Assembly: GCF_037975245.1 (NCBI RefSeq)
Contig: NC_092574.1
Span: forward strand, 18,326,713-18,390,712
Reading direction: 5' to 3'
Length of the DNA stretch: 64,000 bases
DNA from: Apostichopus japonicus
Taxonomy: Eukaryota > Echinodermata > Holothuroidea > Aspidochirotida > Stichopodidae
The notes below the pieces were generated by a model, which saw only the letters and a list, made by a program, of their open reading frames with translations, made no database searches and was not told the origin of the DNA. Numbering within the stretch: position 1 is the stretch's first letter; each line of letters begins with the position of its first letter. Positions 52,102 through 64,000 of the stretch are shown one piece after another. Position numbers and translations under genes: made by a program.

Positions 52102-52139
52102 AGAATCAAAACTATCGTCATGCGAATAGTTTTGATTCT
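52102..52139. other. Perfect 14-bp hairpin, 10-base loop
   Basis: AGAATCAAAACTAT, loop CGTCATGCGA, ATAGTTTTGATTCT. The stem is perfect and not simple sequence. The length is short for a metazoan microRNA precursor, and it lacks an outer stem. Possible roles are a protein-binding site, a small inverted repeat of a mobile element, or chance. Confidence 0.85.
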
Positions 52140-53689
52140 AGCCTATACATCAGTTTGCATACAAAGCCCATACCAGTACACTGCAGGGCCTACTACAGTA
52201 TAATTACTGTACACATTTTCTATGGAATACATTTGAAATCTAGCTTTATGCTATGGAAAATATGATTAATACTAGTATAGATATATATATTGATATAGTC
52301 GTATATGCATGCACGGAGAAGAGATGACTCTAAAACCAACAATCCATGTTTGCCGAACTGTCAAGGGACAACCCGTCCGAGATTTCTAAGTACCTAGCTG
52401 GCAGCGGCAGAGCCACTATGACAAGCGACTAACTGATTGAGACAAGCTCAAAGAGACAGCCCGATATTTGATTGAATAAAGACACTAGGGGGTACGGTTT
52501 CCTATTCCCCGTGGTTGTTATTACCTCCATACGTGAGAATTACTCCGACAGTGATCAAATCCTGGCTTGAGATGTACGAAGTATTAAAAACAGAAAATAA
52601 GTTGAGATTATACACTGATGTATCTCTTCCTTATCCATCAGATTTAAAAACCGTTCATCGCAACATGTTCGTCATCGAGCCATCGTCTTCATGAAATACA
52701 GCATGTTATCATCTACATGATAGTCTCATTCGATTTTTATCCTATCCTTTTCAGCTCAACTGATCATAAAAGATCGTTTTCCAGTGGGCTGAAAATGATT
52801 CTGAATTGATGTAAGGTAGAAAATAACTTGGACTGTTCTAGTCATAATGGATTCATATGTACCCAATATGTTTTAAATCTGGAAAATGCCAATGAGGATA
52901 TGAATTCAGTCTCCCCTCCATTCCATACCCCAACCCCCCAGTCCACACCCCCATCGCCCAGTATTTTTTATTTTAAGCATTCAGTCTTTGCACATTTTCA
53001 GCAGTGGTTGTACTTGTGAAATTCTAGGCCTGATATAGCCTTCTTTAATACTCTCAGTATGGATTAATGAGCCATTAACTGCTGAAACCATGCACCTGTT
53101 TAACTACAATATGTTTTAATCACAGGATTTTTCATTGCATTATTCATAGTGATCATGGGAATGAATAAGTCAAGCTAAGATTTCTGATTTGCATCTGAAG
53201 GCCTCCTTCCTTGATCGCCACATTGAACATACCCAACAAAGTACTTGGAATAAATATTCAGAAACTAAGTTCATGAAAAGTGGTTAATATATATTTCTGT
53301 CCATTGTTGTTTCAAACATTGGCAAGATATTTTATACAATTGTCATGAACTAATAGTTAGTTTCTGACTATTTTATTGAAACTTTGTGGGTTCCTTTTAC
53401 CATGTGTGGATTACAACTTCAAATCACATATTGAAAAATCACATCTATTTGCTTGCTTTTTGTCTAGCTTTTGTCATTATTTTCACTCTTTCTTCCTAAT
53501 TTTTGTGATCGTTACCTTGCGAACTCCCTGTGACAATTAATACACATGCATTGCAAGAGCATACATACAAAGATTTAATCAGAATCACAAAGGACGATCT
53601 AATTAATAATACTTCACTCTGTTTACATATAAAGGTGATATATAAAGGTGATATAGGGAGTGGGTGATATAGGTGATAAGGTGATATAG
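52140..53689. other. Non-coding stretch
   Basis: 52320-52570 is GC-richer without a frame. C-rich tract at 52910-52960. Just before the SINE (53630-53688) lie several copies of GGTGATATA(GGGAGTG). Confidence 0.55.
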
Positions 53690-53940
53690 GGAGTGTTAGC
53701 TCAGTGGTTAATGCCGGTGCCTTTCAATCATAAGGTCCCGAGTTCGTGTCACTCCAAGATTAATGTATGTCGTCCAGTTACAGAGTTGTTGACAATTGAC
53801 AATTCATAATCATGGACGCTAAAATATGAATCTGAGAGACTGACTTCGGTCAGCTTGCGGCTTTGATAAGCAAATGATGGCTTATTAGCGAGTTCCTGCT
53901 TGCAGGAGGATCTAAAATAAATACATACATACATACATAT
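53690..53940 (+). mobile_element. tRNA-derived SINE, copy 3
   Basis: Full-length relative of the copies at 6.5 and 8.9 kb: GGAGTGTTAGCTCAGTGG head, B-box-like region (degraded to GAGTTCGTGTC), shared body with the CTGAC-TTCG-GTCAG hairpin, and an ATAC tail of about four units. The preceding bases repeat GGGAGTG, matching the start of the element. Confidence 0.93.
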
Positions 53941-56900
53941 GCTATGACCATATATCCTTGGGGTTCAATTAGTGGTATATACTATAAAGTGAAATGTCTC
54001 CCCCCTAAACTCAACCATAAAATAAAAGGAGGGGAAAAATGAGAAGCACTTATATGATTTTATTGAAGTTCCATCAAAGGCTTGAATGTTTCTTCAAACT
54101 TAAAGGGGGGAGGGTGAATATGTACTATAAAAAAATCTTTTTATTCAATTCAAATTTTATTTCAATCAATTACATCAACTATAAGCAATCCAAAAGATGG
54201 TTTGATTAAACATATGAGTGAGAACATCAATATTGACTGAAAAACAATATCTTATTGTTCTTAAATTACAAAGAAGAGAAAAAATGAGCATACAGTAGAA
54301 AGATAATTGGATTGATTGAGGAGATTACTTAGAGTAAATTTAAGAAGAACAGTTGTGGAAAAGAAGTCTCTTGAGAATAAGGAATACAAGAAAATGGAAA
54401 AAAAAAGGGAAGAGACCTGACTAACTATGAGACAAAGGACATCCCTCGTACCCCCCCCCCCTCATGCCCTCTCATCCCATGATGTACCCACACCACTATG
54501 AATCAGGCTACAGTGAACCACAAATGTACAACCTAGGGGAAATGACAAGACAGATTAGGAATATGCAGATAACAATAGGTTTTTGTTACAGCTATAGTTA
54601 TCATTTTTAGGTATAGGTTGGCAAATCACTGTCATAGCACAGACACACACACAGTTCCATATTAACAAGGGAAAGGACCTTGTGTACTTTAAATGGGAAA
54701 AAAGTAGAACAGAGTTGTACAATTTATGATGTTAAGTATTATATCACATTGTACCACAAAGGATCAAGATTTTCCTATACTGCGATTCTCGAAAACGAAG
54801 ATTGGAAAAGGAAGACTTCTTAATTTGTTTTCGATTTTTCCAGTCTTCTATCTTCAGTCTTCGTTTTAGAGATTTCACCAGTATTCTAACTTTGGTTTCA
54901 TTTTAGAGGTCTTTGTTTTGAGCTGGTGGGAATCAACGGGCATTACAGTACCATTGTACAATTAATGAAGTTAAGTATCATTTGATTTGTACCACAGATA
55001 GCATTCATAAGGAGAAGAAATAATGCATAATGATCAACCAGACATGATGCAAATAATAATCATGATCTTGCATTGGGGGGGGGGAGGGGTGGGAGGGGAA
55101 ATCCAAAATATGCACCATGTGGGAATTATTAGCACCTTTTATATAGAGTTGTGTAACATAAACTTATAGTGAAAGCACAACAATCTGTAACAAACGCAAA
55201 ATGTTGAACCTGATCGATTCATTTTGTTCTCTTTTTTTGGGACACTTTTTGCCGTTATTACGACATCGCCTTACTTTTAGACGAGTATCAATTCTAATGG
55301 GGAACATACAAGGGACGATACATTCAAGCTGGCTGAGATGGTCTAAAAAAAAACATTTGAAAAATCGAACGACACATGCAAGTGATAACTAATTGTGACA
55401 AGACATTGTAGAACAGTGAAAATGGAACGACACAGACTCCCAAAGTTAAATCTATGACATATTAGTCTACCTCTTGGCGACGAAGGGAGAAACGGAAAAA
55501 GGGAGAGAAAAAGGAGAAAAGAAGGAACACATATCCTTCAACTTAGCAACTTTGTCTATAACCAAAGTTAAAGCACCTGAAGGTAACCGTATATATAGGT
55601 TTTTGAAAATCCGCCGCAGGTCGTTAATTCTCGGATTGGCATTTTTCCCGGTCACGATAAGTGCATAGATGGTTTTTTGCTAGATGTTGGGCATTTATAA
55701 AAGCAGAGTAATTTAGTGTAAATGGCAGGCAGAACTTAGCCAACAGTAAACATTGTCTTTTTTTGTGATGAATTTTGGAGGGGCTATGTTTAGGGAAATG
55801 CTTTGAACAAAAATGATTAATCTCCTTCCATTAGCCTGCAGATCATAACAAAGGGGTTAAGTCAGGCAATGGCAGCAATATATTGGGTCAAAATTAGCAA
55901 GCTTTTAATAACCAGTGTCACTGCAGACGAGGGTGTACAAAACGGCTTACACCATGCTTCGCTTGATGTTAGCCATGTTCTGTTACAAGGAAAAGCCATT
56001 TAATATTCATATTTAATTTATGTAAGATCTCTAGTCTACTAGTTGTAACTAATTACACCCATCGATATATTATTTAATATCCTAGTCAAAATCAATTATT
56101 TTGTTTACAATATAAATTAATTTCCGATGGAATTGTGAACAGCACCTGAGATTTTAATTCAGTGTTAAAGTTATATATTTATGTAAATTTTCCAGTATTT
56201 ATTTAAGTTATAATCATGAAACAATTGCATGATAATGAACCATTTTGAGCAGAATCAATTACTTTGGATTAGTCATTTACACACTTCATGAATACCAGTA
56301 CATAATTTTAGTTTTAAAAACATTATGTATATGAAGATTTAGATAGTTAACCTATAGTCATGCCACACTGATCAAACTGTTCTTAATTTGTTGTGATAGA
56401 ATCAAGAATATATCAGTTTTTGTCATAATTCATTTTTCTACGAGTCACATTTACATGTCTGAATGCTACCTGCAGTATAATCCCATTTATTGCACAGCAC
56501 AATTAAAAGGAGTATTTCATGTTCTTTGGTTAAAAGAAGGTATACCAATTTTGAGGTACAATTGGTTACATCTGGTTCCATCTTTTCATTTTAAACCAAT
56601 TTATTCTTATTTATATTTATATTTATATATATATATATATATTTTTATTTATTCTTCAAATTTAATTTAACCCAGGTTATCAAAAACCAGAAGTTCCTGC
56701 TATTAATCTCCCCCCACCCATCCTTCTTTTATCAAAACTTAAAAGAGCAACCTATACATGAAGTTTGCTTTAATTCTATTTTAAATTTCAAATTTAAGTG
56801 TGATATACAGTACTATCACCCATTAGTTAAATTGCACAGCACAATTTAAGGAGTATTCTTCTTCTTTTTTTTTCTTTTTCATTGACATTTTTCTCAAAAT

Positions 56901-59900
56901 ATTTTTCTATTTTCAGGCAACCATAATCTTTTGGCCACAATATACCTTCATTGAACAAAAAGAAGAAAAAGAAATATTTACCTTCTCGAAACGTCATTAA
57001 TCTTACAACGATTATCATTTGTACCATTTTAAATTGCAAATCAAATTTCAGTACAAGGAGGTAACAGAATAGATACCCCCACCAATCTATTGTCTGTCAT
57101 CTCGGGGAGTGTTTTAAAAATATATTGATCACTTTCTGCACTAAGAAATCAAAATTGAATTATAATATTAATAATAGATGCAAAATTTAATCGCAGGCAT
57201 CTAACTCCTGATCATATATCAACATTATTTAAGGATAAAAGAGGGTTAACCCTCCCATGATAAAGCCCTTTGTCCTGCAGTAGATGGCTAAATGACATCA
57301 AGCAACCAAATTCCCCACCTTCCCATCCCCCCCCACCCCACCCATCAAAGACATACAATTCCCTTCAAAACAGTTTCTGAATTTGTTAACAACCATACAT
57401 TCAGATCATAATTAAGTCAAAGGATTGATAATAATTCGTGTGCTACCAGTAGTAAGTAATTATAGCCATCCAGTATCAAACTGTTATCAAATTCTTCTGC
57501 TATGTTTTAACACTCCTGCAAATATGGCAGAAAGTGGTACATCAGCATCCTCCATTATGCTTTGCTTTAATGTGTTTTCTTTTTACCTTGGCTTGAAGGA
57601 AGTACGATACATAGCTTAATTAATCAATATAAACACGGGTTAGGCTTTTATTATGCAACAATGACAAAGGCAAAGAGAATGACACGTTCCTACATAGTTA
57701 TACTTTCCTCAAATGGATTCAATTTCCGGGGGGAGATAAATGTAATTATCGCAGAGGAGATGAAGCTAATGGAAATTTTCAAAACGCAAAACAAAATTCA
57801 CAATTGAGCTCTACTTGGGATATTTCCTGACGGTTTTTGTGTTTTTCGTTGAAGTCTTCTCTGTGGCCCAACTTTGTTATTTATCAGGGCTTACTAGTAA
57901 AAACGGTTTTCTGAATGTTTGATAAACGCAATTCCAAGAATCTTGCGCAGAACTTACCAACTGTTTTAATAAAAAACATACAGCATAAAACCGGAAAAAT
58001 AAGCCGATATACTACAAAGAAAAGCAGACAAAACAGTACGTCACACCTAATAATTATTTGCTAAAAGACTGTCAGGTACTTGCCATGAAACCTCTGAAAG
58101 TCATGATGATTTGGGTTTAAGAATAAAATTTGTTATTTTTACATAGATCGGAGTATGCATTGTATGTACATGAGGTAGATAAAGGTACTTTGTAAAGTTT
58201 AAATTTGGTAAGTTTAAACTTTGTCATTTTACACAGATGAAAACACCAAACCAAAATTGTATTTTAAATTTAAAATTACCAAGTTCATAATGTCAGACAA
58301 AAACATAAAACACTTGTAGAAACAAATTCCTGAAACTATTTTTAGTGTTACTTAATGGATTTTTGAGAGTCCTGCTGTATTTCTCCACAGTTAAACACCT
58401 CAACTTATAGAATCTGGATTAATGTAAACTTCCAAAAAAATACCAAGGAATGCACAGCAAATTGGAGTTATTAGTAAAAAAAAAAATTCTGTCTATAAAA
58501 TCTGGAAATACATCCTAAATATCACCTGGCTTAGATATTAGTTTCCGAAATAATTGAGTTACCCGTCCTCACCCAATTTTCCTTGGACCAGGGAATAACT
58601 TATCTGGAATTGCATTGCAAAATCCAATGCAATATGGGCAAGTTTCTATATGCTATACAAACTGCAAAGATGTATACATAGCAGTTATTGTACACAGGAA
58701 ACATATACAGTATTTTACAAGAGACAAACACCAGCGCATTCCAAACTGCTATGCCAAATTTTGCACGCATAAATTATTCCCTGCCCACTGTAACCATCCA
58801 TTATCCTCACAGCTGGCTATTGTAACTTTCTGCATTAAATCTAATATTTTCTAAACTATCTATATATAAATGTGAAAGTATTTAATTTTATATCAAGAAT
58901 ACTGATTAAGCTCTGTAAAATCCAAAACCCTAACTCTACTAATCTATAAACCCAAAATCGTCTGTTCCACTCACTCCTTCTCCCAGGAAGGCCAGAAAAT
59001 ATTTTGCTTTAATATCTGGAACCGAGGGGAGCAGGCCAAAATTGGACACATCATATATGATGCTTTTAAGTTGATTCCTTCCTTTTTCTTTTGTCTTTTC
59101 TTTCTATTTGTTTCATCAATTCAGCTTGGAATTACATAATATTCATTCTATGGCACATTGAAGGCTTCACTATTTAACAGTCCTAAAAAAAATAATATTT
59201 CCTTTTGCTATGGAGTCTATAATACAATGGAAACAATGATTGTCCATTATGTTCTTCTTCATATGCATTTATGCTACCATGATGACCCTGAAATTACCCT
59301 ATCAATGCCTCTATAGAATATATAATACTTTCTGTTTGTCTTCCAAAGTTTTCCCTTTTATCTTACAGATCATCCTTTATAAATGATGATCTTCGTCTTT
59401 ATAGTGAGGAACTCGACTCTCTGTTGTCATAAAAATGTCAAAATAACGATCAATATCTTGAACAATGGAGGGTAAAAGCTTCCATAAAACAGCAGATTGA
59501 TAATCAAAGATTTCTCTCAGATATTTAATAGAAACCAAACAAAAAATTATGATGCAAGCAAATAACAAACATCACTGACTAAATCACAATTAAATACATA
59601 TATTATCGTTTTTGGTAGATCAGCTGACAACATTTTTCGTTTTTAATATAATAACTGTCGACTTTAACACCCTTCGAATAGACAGAGTTAAGGATAATCT
59701 TCTAGTTAATTTCTTCAAACTGGGGTGCAAAATAAGTAGAATTTACTGCAGAAACAACAAATGCCAGCATCTAAATAAACTTATTAATATAGAACATCAA
59801 TCTTTATCAAAGTTTACCTAAAATATATTTAGTTTTTTAATTATCGTTCCAACTCTTTATATAGCTTTCTGTTTTCCGAAACTTTTAAGTACTTAGTAAT

Positions 59901-62900
59901 GTTATCCCCTTGGAACGTCTATACAGATGATAACATAAAAACATCAAAGAGAAAAGGAAAAAAAAATATATCTTAAATTTATGAGCTTCCATTCTGTAGT
60001 TTCAGGTACATGAATAACCTGCTGTATATCACATCAGTTTTTTTTATCTTCTCTCATCAATAACCACCACTCTCTGGGGAAAGTTTAGTTCTTGTGAAAG
60101 TCTGTGCAAAATGTCACATGCAATGTGATATTCTAGTTATAGACACTTGTACCATTAACATGCCTAGAGTTTCATAACAAATGCTCACTTATAATCACAA
60201 AAGGAGATAAAACTACCAGGTTATTTGAGATACAAAAAAAAAAAAATCATGTCAAGGCAGAGACTTTAAATTTTGATGGACAGTTTAAGTTTTACTTGTT
60301 GTAAAACCAATCATTATCCAGCAATGGGGATGCATTATCATGCCTTATATCCATATATATACTAACTGTATGCATTTAGCCTGCATGGAGTAATAGCTTT
60401 TATTTACTTGCAAAACTCAGTAATGTAATTTCCTGCACATTGCAAATTGCACAGTGTTAAGATTTATATATTTGAGTCATTTAATAGCGACTAATTTTTC
60501 AAACATAGAGTTATTGTATTATAAAGACATATGCATGTGCAGTAGTAGTACCATTAACAAATAATTTTTTTGCCCAAAATCTACATGACATCAGGGGTGG
60601 GAGCAGAATTTTGAAATAGGATGGGGTCAATGAAGGCCGTTCGAACTCCCAAGTTGGGGGGCTTATGGGCCGGATCCTCTCCTAGTAAAATTACAAATGT
60701 AGAGGCAAATGGTCCATTCTGAGGCATATATGGATACACATGTCTACAAGTATAGTTTGGTCACACAAAGTTGTGCTAAAATTTTAATTTCTTTTTGGTG
60801 TGTGTGGGGGTTGCCTTAGCCATCCACTCTTGCCTTAGCCATCCACTAACCTCAGTAAAGGAAAACCCCACAGTGTAGTATTTCATAATTTAAGACTGTT
60901 TTTTTAATTTTTTATACAGAAGATGTGGGAGGCCAGGAAAATGTGGTGGGATAAAATAGGTAGAAAACTTGCAATTGTGAAAGTCCAATTTCATTTTGAG
61001 AATTTTACCTTTGAATAAATCCAATAGCCACCCCTCCCCCCCCCCCCCCGCCTTGTGAATTATGATTATATTCACAATACACCATGACTGCTGAAAACAT
61101 CAGATCTATAACTTGACCCCTGCAATATTATTTTATAGGAATCGAGCAGATCGAGCTATTCTCGACGAAAACGAGCAAATATTTTATCGCTGACACAAAT
61201 TATCCTGACAGCTTTTCAAGTTACGACTATAGTTGAAGTCAGATAATTACTATCACTAAAAAGAGAAGTGCCTCTATTACAGTGAGGCCTAAACAACCAA
61301 AGATTTAGTAGTGTAGGTTTTAATCTCTAAATGAATACGGCATTTGGATTTCTCTGGAATATATCCCTTTATGGTCAATTAATGAATCAATCACCATCAA
61401 CCTCAAACATTTATCATGCCCCCTGTTAAGAAGTCTCTTTCACCGAAGTCTTTTTTTAGCTTCCCCCGCTGGTACTTTCGGAGAAGCAAAAAATATGGTC
61501 CACAGTTGAAAGTTTGCTGGTTGGGCAAGTCATCAATGGGCTACTATAATAAATCTCTGCGAAAGTGTTAAAAGTTTTGCTTTTCACTTTTCGATGTTTG
61601 TATTAAAAAAAAAAAGAGTTGAGAAGCTGCTGTTTTTAGTGCGGATAAAGGGCAAACTATTAACAAGGTCAGGTTTGTCGATGAAAGAAACAAAAACGGT
61701 GAAATCGGGTTCGTAATAAATTAACCACTAGTGGAAGTCTATGAAGCAAACAAATGAGGTTCTCTTCTGAATGGTAGATCCAAGAGGACAGGTAGATAGA
61801 GAAAGTGGAGGGTGTCTCGGATGAGGGTTAGACGAAACAAATAATTACCAATTTTGTGGGTGGTATTTGGGAAAGTGCATCATAAGTGCATCATAAAGTA
61901 GCATGTAGGCATTCATGGGAAGGGCAAAGTGAATTTACTAAAGACAAATATATTCCTGGCTATATCGTTAACAGCACGCCACCTCCCCCCCTCCCTTCCT
62001 TTCCCCTATCAAATTATGTATTTAAAATATGTTAATAACTCCTTATGCATCTAAACTTATGTATGGGGCAGTTCCATAATTATGGACGTACACTTCGGAG
62101 AGTTTAACAAGTCATGTAATCCAAGCCATGAGTATTACTTAACTATATATATGGTCAAGTCATGTACCTTACCTAGTACTATAATCATGATAATTACCAG
62201 CTGCTTGACTTTTATTGTTGCCATGTTTAATAGCCGGTTATGGATGTATGCAAAGAAACTGATTTTTCATTCTTTTTTATACATTTCAAAAACTCTGTGA
62301 ACTTTGAGGTCTTAAAAACAATTCAAGTGCATGTACCTATTAATAGGACTCTAAGCTTGCAAACGCAAAAATGAATTAATTTATATCATAAATATATAAG
62401 TATAGAATAAATTTGTTAATGATATGTCCTTTTTCTGCAGACATCTTGCAGTTCAGCTGGATTCTCCATTTTCAATGACATGACAGACTTTTTGTACTTG
62501 TGAATAATATAAACATGGCATTGCACAATTTCATTCCTTCTATTTAACCTAATTTAATTCGGAGATTCTTTCACAAAACCCACTTTTTTAACTTTTCTCA
62601 TCAAATTTAGTGATCCAACAAAACTAAACCAGTATTATATAATAATTTAATGTCACATTTTTTTCTTCAAAATTTACATATTTTGTAACACGACCTAATT
62701 GCAATGGAAATGTAGCATATATTCATATAACCAACGTTGGTTGATACTGTCGCCATCATTTTGCTTTTTGCTTCGAAAGGCGTTTCTAGATTTGATTCAG
62801 TTTTAGCCTTCTTATCTCTTCCTTATCGACATAATTATTCTACCCGTTGTGCTCAATTAGCATTATTAATTATACCCAAGTGAATTGATTGTACATCAGA

Positions 62901-64000
62901 TTCAAATCGAATGATACTCTTGATAGAGGTTTATATTCCTCACCGAAAGTTACCGTCAATTCGGTAACAAATATCCGAGTTTTCTGGGTACTTGTCACCC
63001 CCATCAGTGGATTGTGACAATTCGAGGAGGACATTTTATAACACATCTAATAAGATCTAAGCCTGCTAGCTGATTAATACCTTAAACATAATCCTCCAGG
63101 CAATAGAAATACATATCAACTCTTCGACTGTTGCAGTTCTCAGCAACATCATAACACATGTTTTAACACCTCTAGGAGAAACATTCTACTTGGTTTAATA
63201 CGTTACTGCCTTGATGGGAACAAGATCTCAACATTTTACACTGGTCTCGCCTGTCTACGACACCAACGATCGTGCGAGCTGGGGTAAAGTATCAGTCTAT
63301 GTTGCTTATTGTAGAGGTCGTAGATTCATCAAATCTGATACATTCAGGACGTGATTTTATAGACTGATTAACTGATTAACTGGAAGATTTGCAGTAACTG
63401 GATCTTGACAAGTTATGCGGTATGATATGGTGTGAAAAAAATAAGAGAAATAACAAATATAAAGAACAAAGTTGTGTGGATGAAGAAAGATCAAGAACTC
63501 TCATGCTTCATTTCCAGTAAGAAATGAAAAAAAATACAATACTCTGGAATTAAGCTTCTCTATGTCAAGGAAGTTGTGGACTTAAAATAGGAAACAAATT
63601 TAAGTTCCCTTCACTAAAATCTAATTCTTTTCTTCCTGAATGTGTCTAACTATAGAACTTTTCTGATGTCCTTAACACCAGATTTGAAGCTCTTTCAATT
63701 GTCTTTTGAGTGTGCTCTTGTATGAAATTGCAATTAGTATTTTGTTTTTCGTGATAGCTTGAATTGTTTCTTGTTCTTCATTATTTCTGTCCTTTCAAAA
63801 AGGGGGGGGGGGGGGGAAGCTTGCATAAGCTCTAATTTTCTTAGACCTCCTCTGCATTTTCTGTTCAAAAAGTTCAAAAAACTTAAGCATTCTGTTTATC
63901 CTCCGTTTCTCAGAGCTCTTACTCTTTGTTCAAATTGATTGAATAACAATCTTTCTGATTCTGTTTTTTTCTGTTTAGATGAAAATAAAAAAATAAATCT
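53941..64000. other. Non-coding stretch to right edge
   Basis: No gene recognised. Contains C11 at 54451-54461, G10 at 55075-55084, C14 at 61036-61049, G15 at 63802-63816 and a TTTATA/TA microsatellite near 56605-56660. An imperfect inverted repeat lies at 54788-54871. A duplicated TTGCACAGCACAATT(T)AA(A)AGGAGTATT pair occurs at about 56491 and 56832. A small GC-rich open frame on the plus strand at 63214-63354 (46 codons) is unassigned. Frames at 55201-55392 and 55467-55668 are unassigned too. Confidence 0.5.
54788..54871. repeat. Imperfect inverted repeat
   Basis: CTCGAAAACGAAGATTG (54788-54804) pairs with CAGTCTTCGTTTTAGAG (54855-54871) at 15 of 17 positions. The interior contains a second possible arm, TTTTTCCAGTCTTC, that can pair with GAAGATTGGAAAA. 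Could be a foldback element or a structured RNA. Confidence 0.75.

Noticed and set aside
55201-55392. 63-codon plus-strand frame with a SILMGNIQGTIHSSWLRW segment, vaguely like the start of a LINE endonuclease
   Set aside because: Only a faint impression; no catalytic residues, no continuation, and no reverse transcriptase nearby.

Overview
This window looks like a piece of a large, AT-rich, intron-rich animal genome. Evidence: the only convincing coding sequence is split into short exons with GT/AG splice signals, no long open frame exists anywhere, and the remainder is full of tRNA-derived SINEs, a hAT-type DNA transposon, minisatellite arrays, microsatellites and long G or C homopolymers. 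The repeats suggest a marine invertebrate, perhaps an echinoderm such as a sea cucumber, but that is a guess and nothing in the sequence settles it.

Region 1 (about 1-7,650, minus strand): three consecutive internal exons (7622-7548, 4483-4336, 3605-3528) join in frame into about 100 residues that I recognise as the first part of the TBC domain of TBC1D19. The gene runs right to left. The next downstream exon should begin with the last two bases of a codon and is not visible between 1 and 3,527, so it probably lies outside the window. The N-terminal exons (about 290 residues in vertebrates) should lie above 7,622, but I could not identify them.

Region 2 (about 7,650-21,500): mostly non-coding. 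It holds a second SINE copy, a candidate plus-strand promoter with a TATA box and leader exon (11,331-11,549), a complete 727-bp non-autonomous hAT-like element (12,719-13,445), a 53-bp tandem repeat, three weak minus-strand coding candidates (17.9, 18.2 and 20.3 kb) and a seven-copy array of about 77 bp (20,934-21,485).

Region 3 (21.5-46.4 kb): long non-coding stretches broken by a 16-bp repeat, an array of about 84 bp (34.5-35.4 kb), a decayed duplication at 41 kb, and neighbouring arrays of 92 bp and 26-28 bp (42.9-44.2 kb).

Region 4 (46.4-64 kb): a CpG-rich block leading to a strong plus-strand splice donor at 47,619 looks like the untranslated 5' end of a gene whose coding part I cannot find. 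After it come a 12-copy array built around a TACTAAT core and GCTAGC spacers (51.1-51.7 kb), a perfect 14-bp hairpin (52.1 kb), a third SINE copy (53.7 kb) and more unassigned sequence.

I do not see a new gene system. The observations most worth following are the apparent loss of both catalytic fingers in the TBC domain, the SINE with a UUCG-capped hairpin in its body, the link between the hAT-like family and the G/C homopolymers, and the two candidate plus-strand leader exons.
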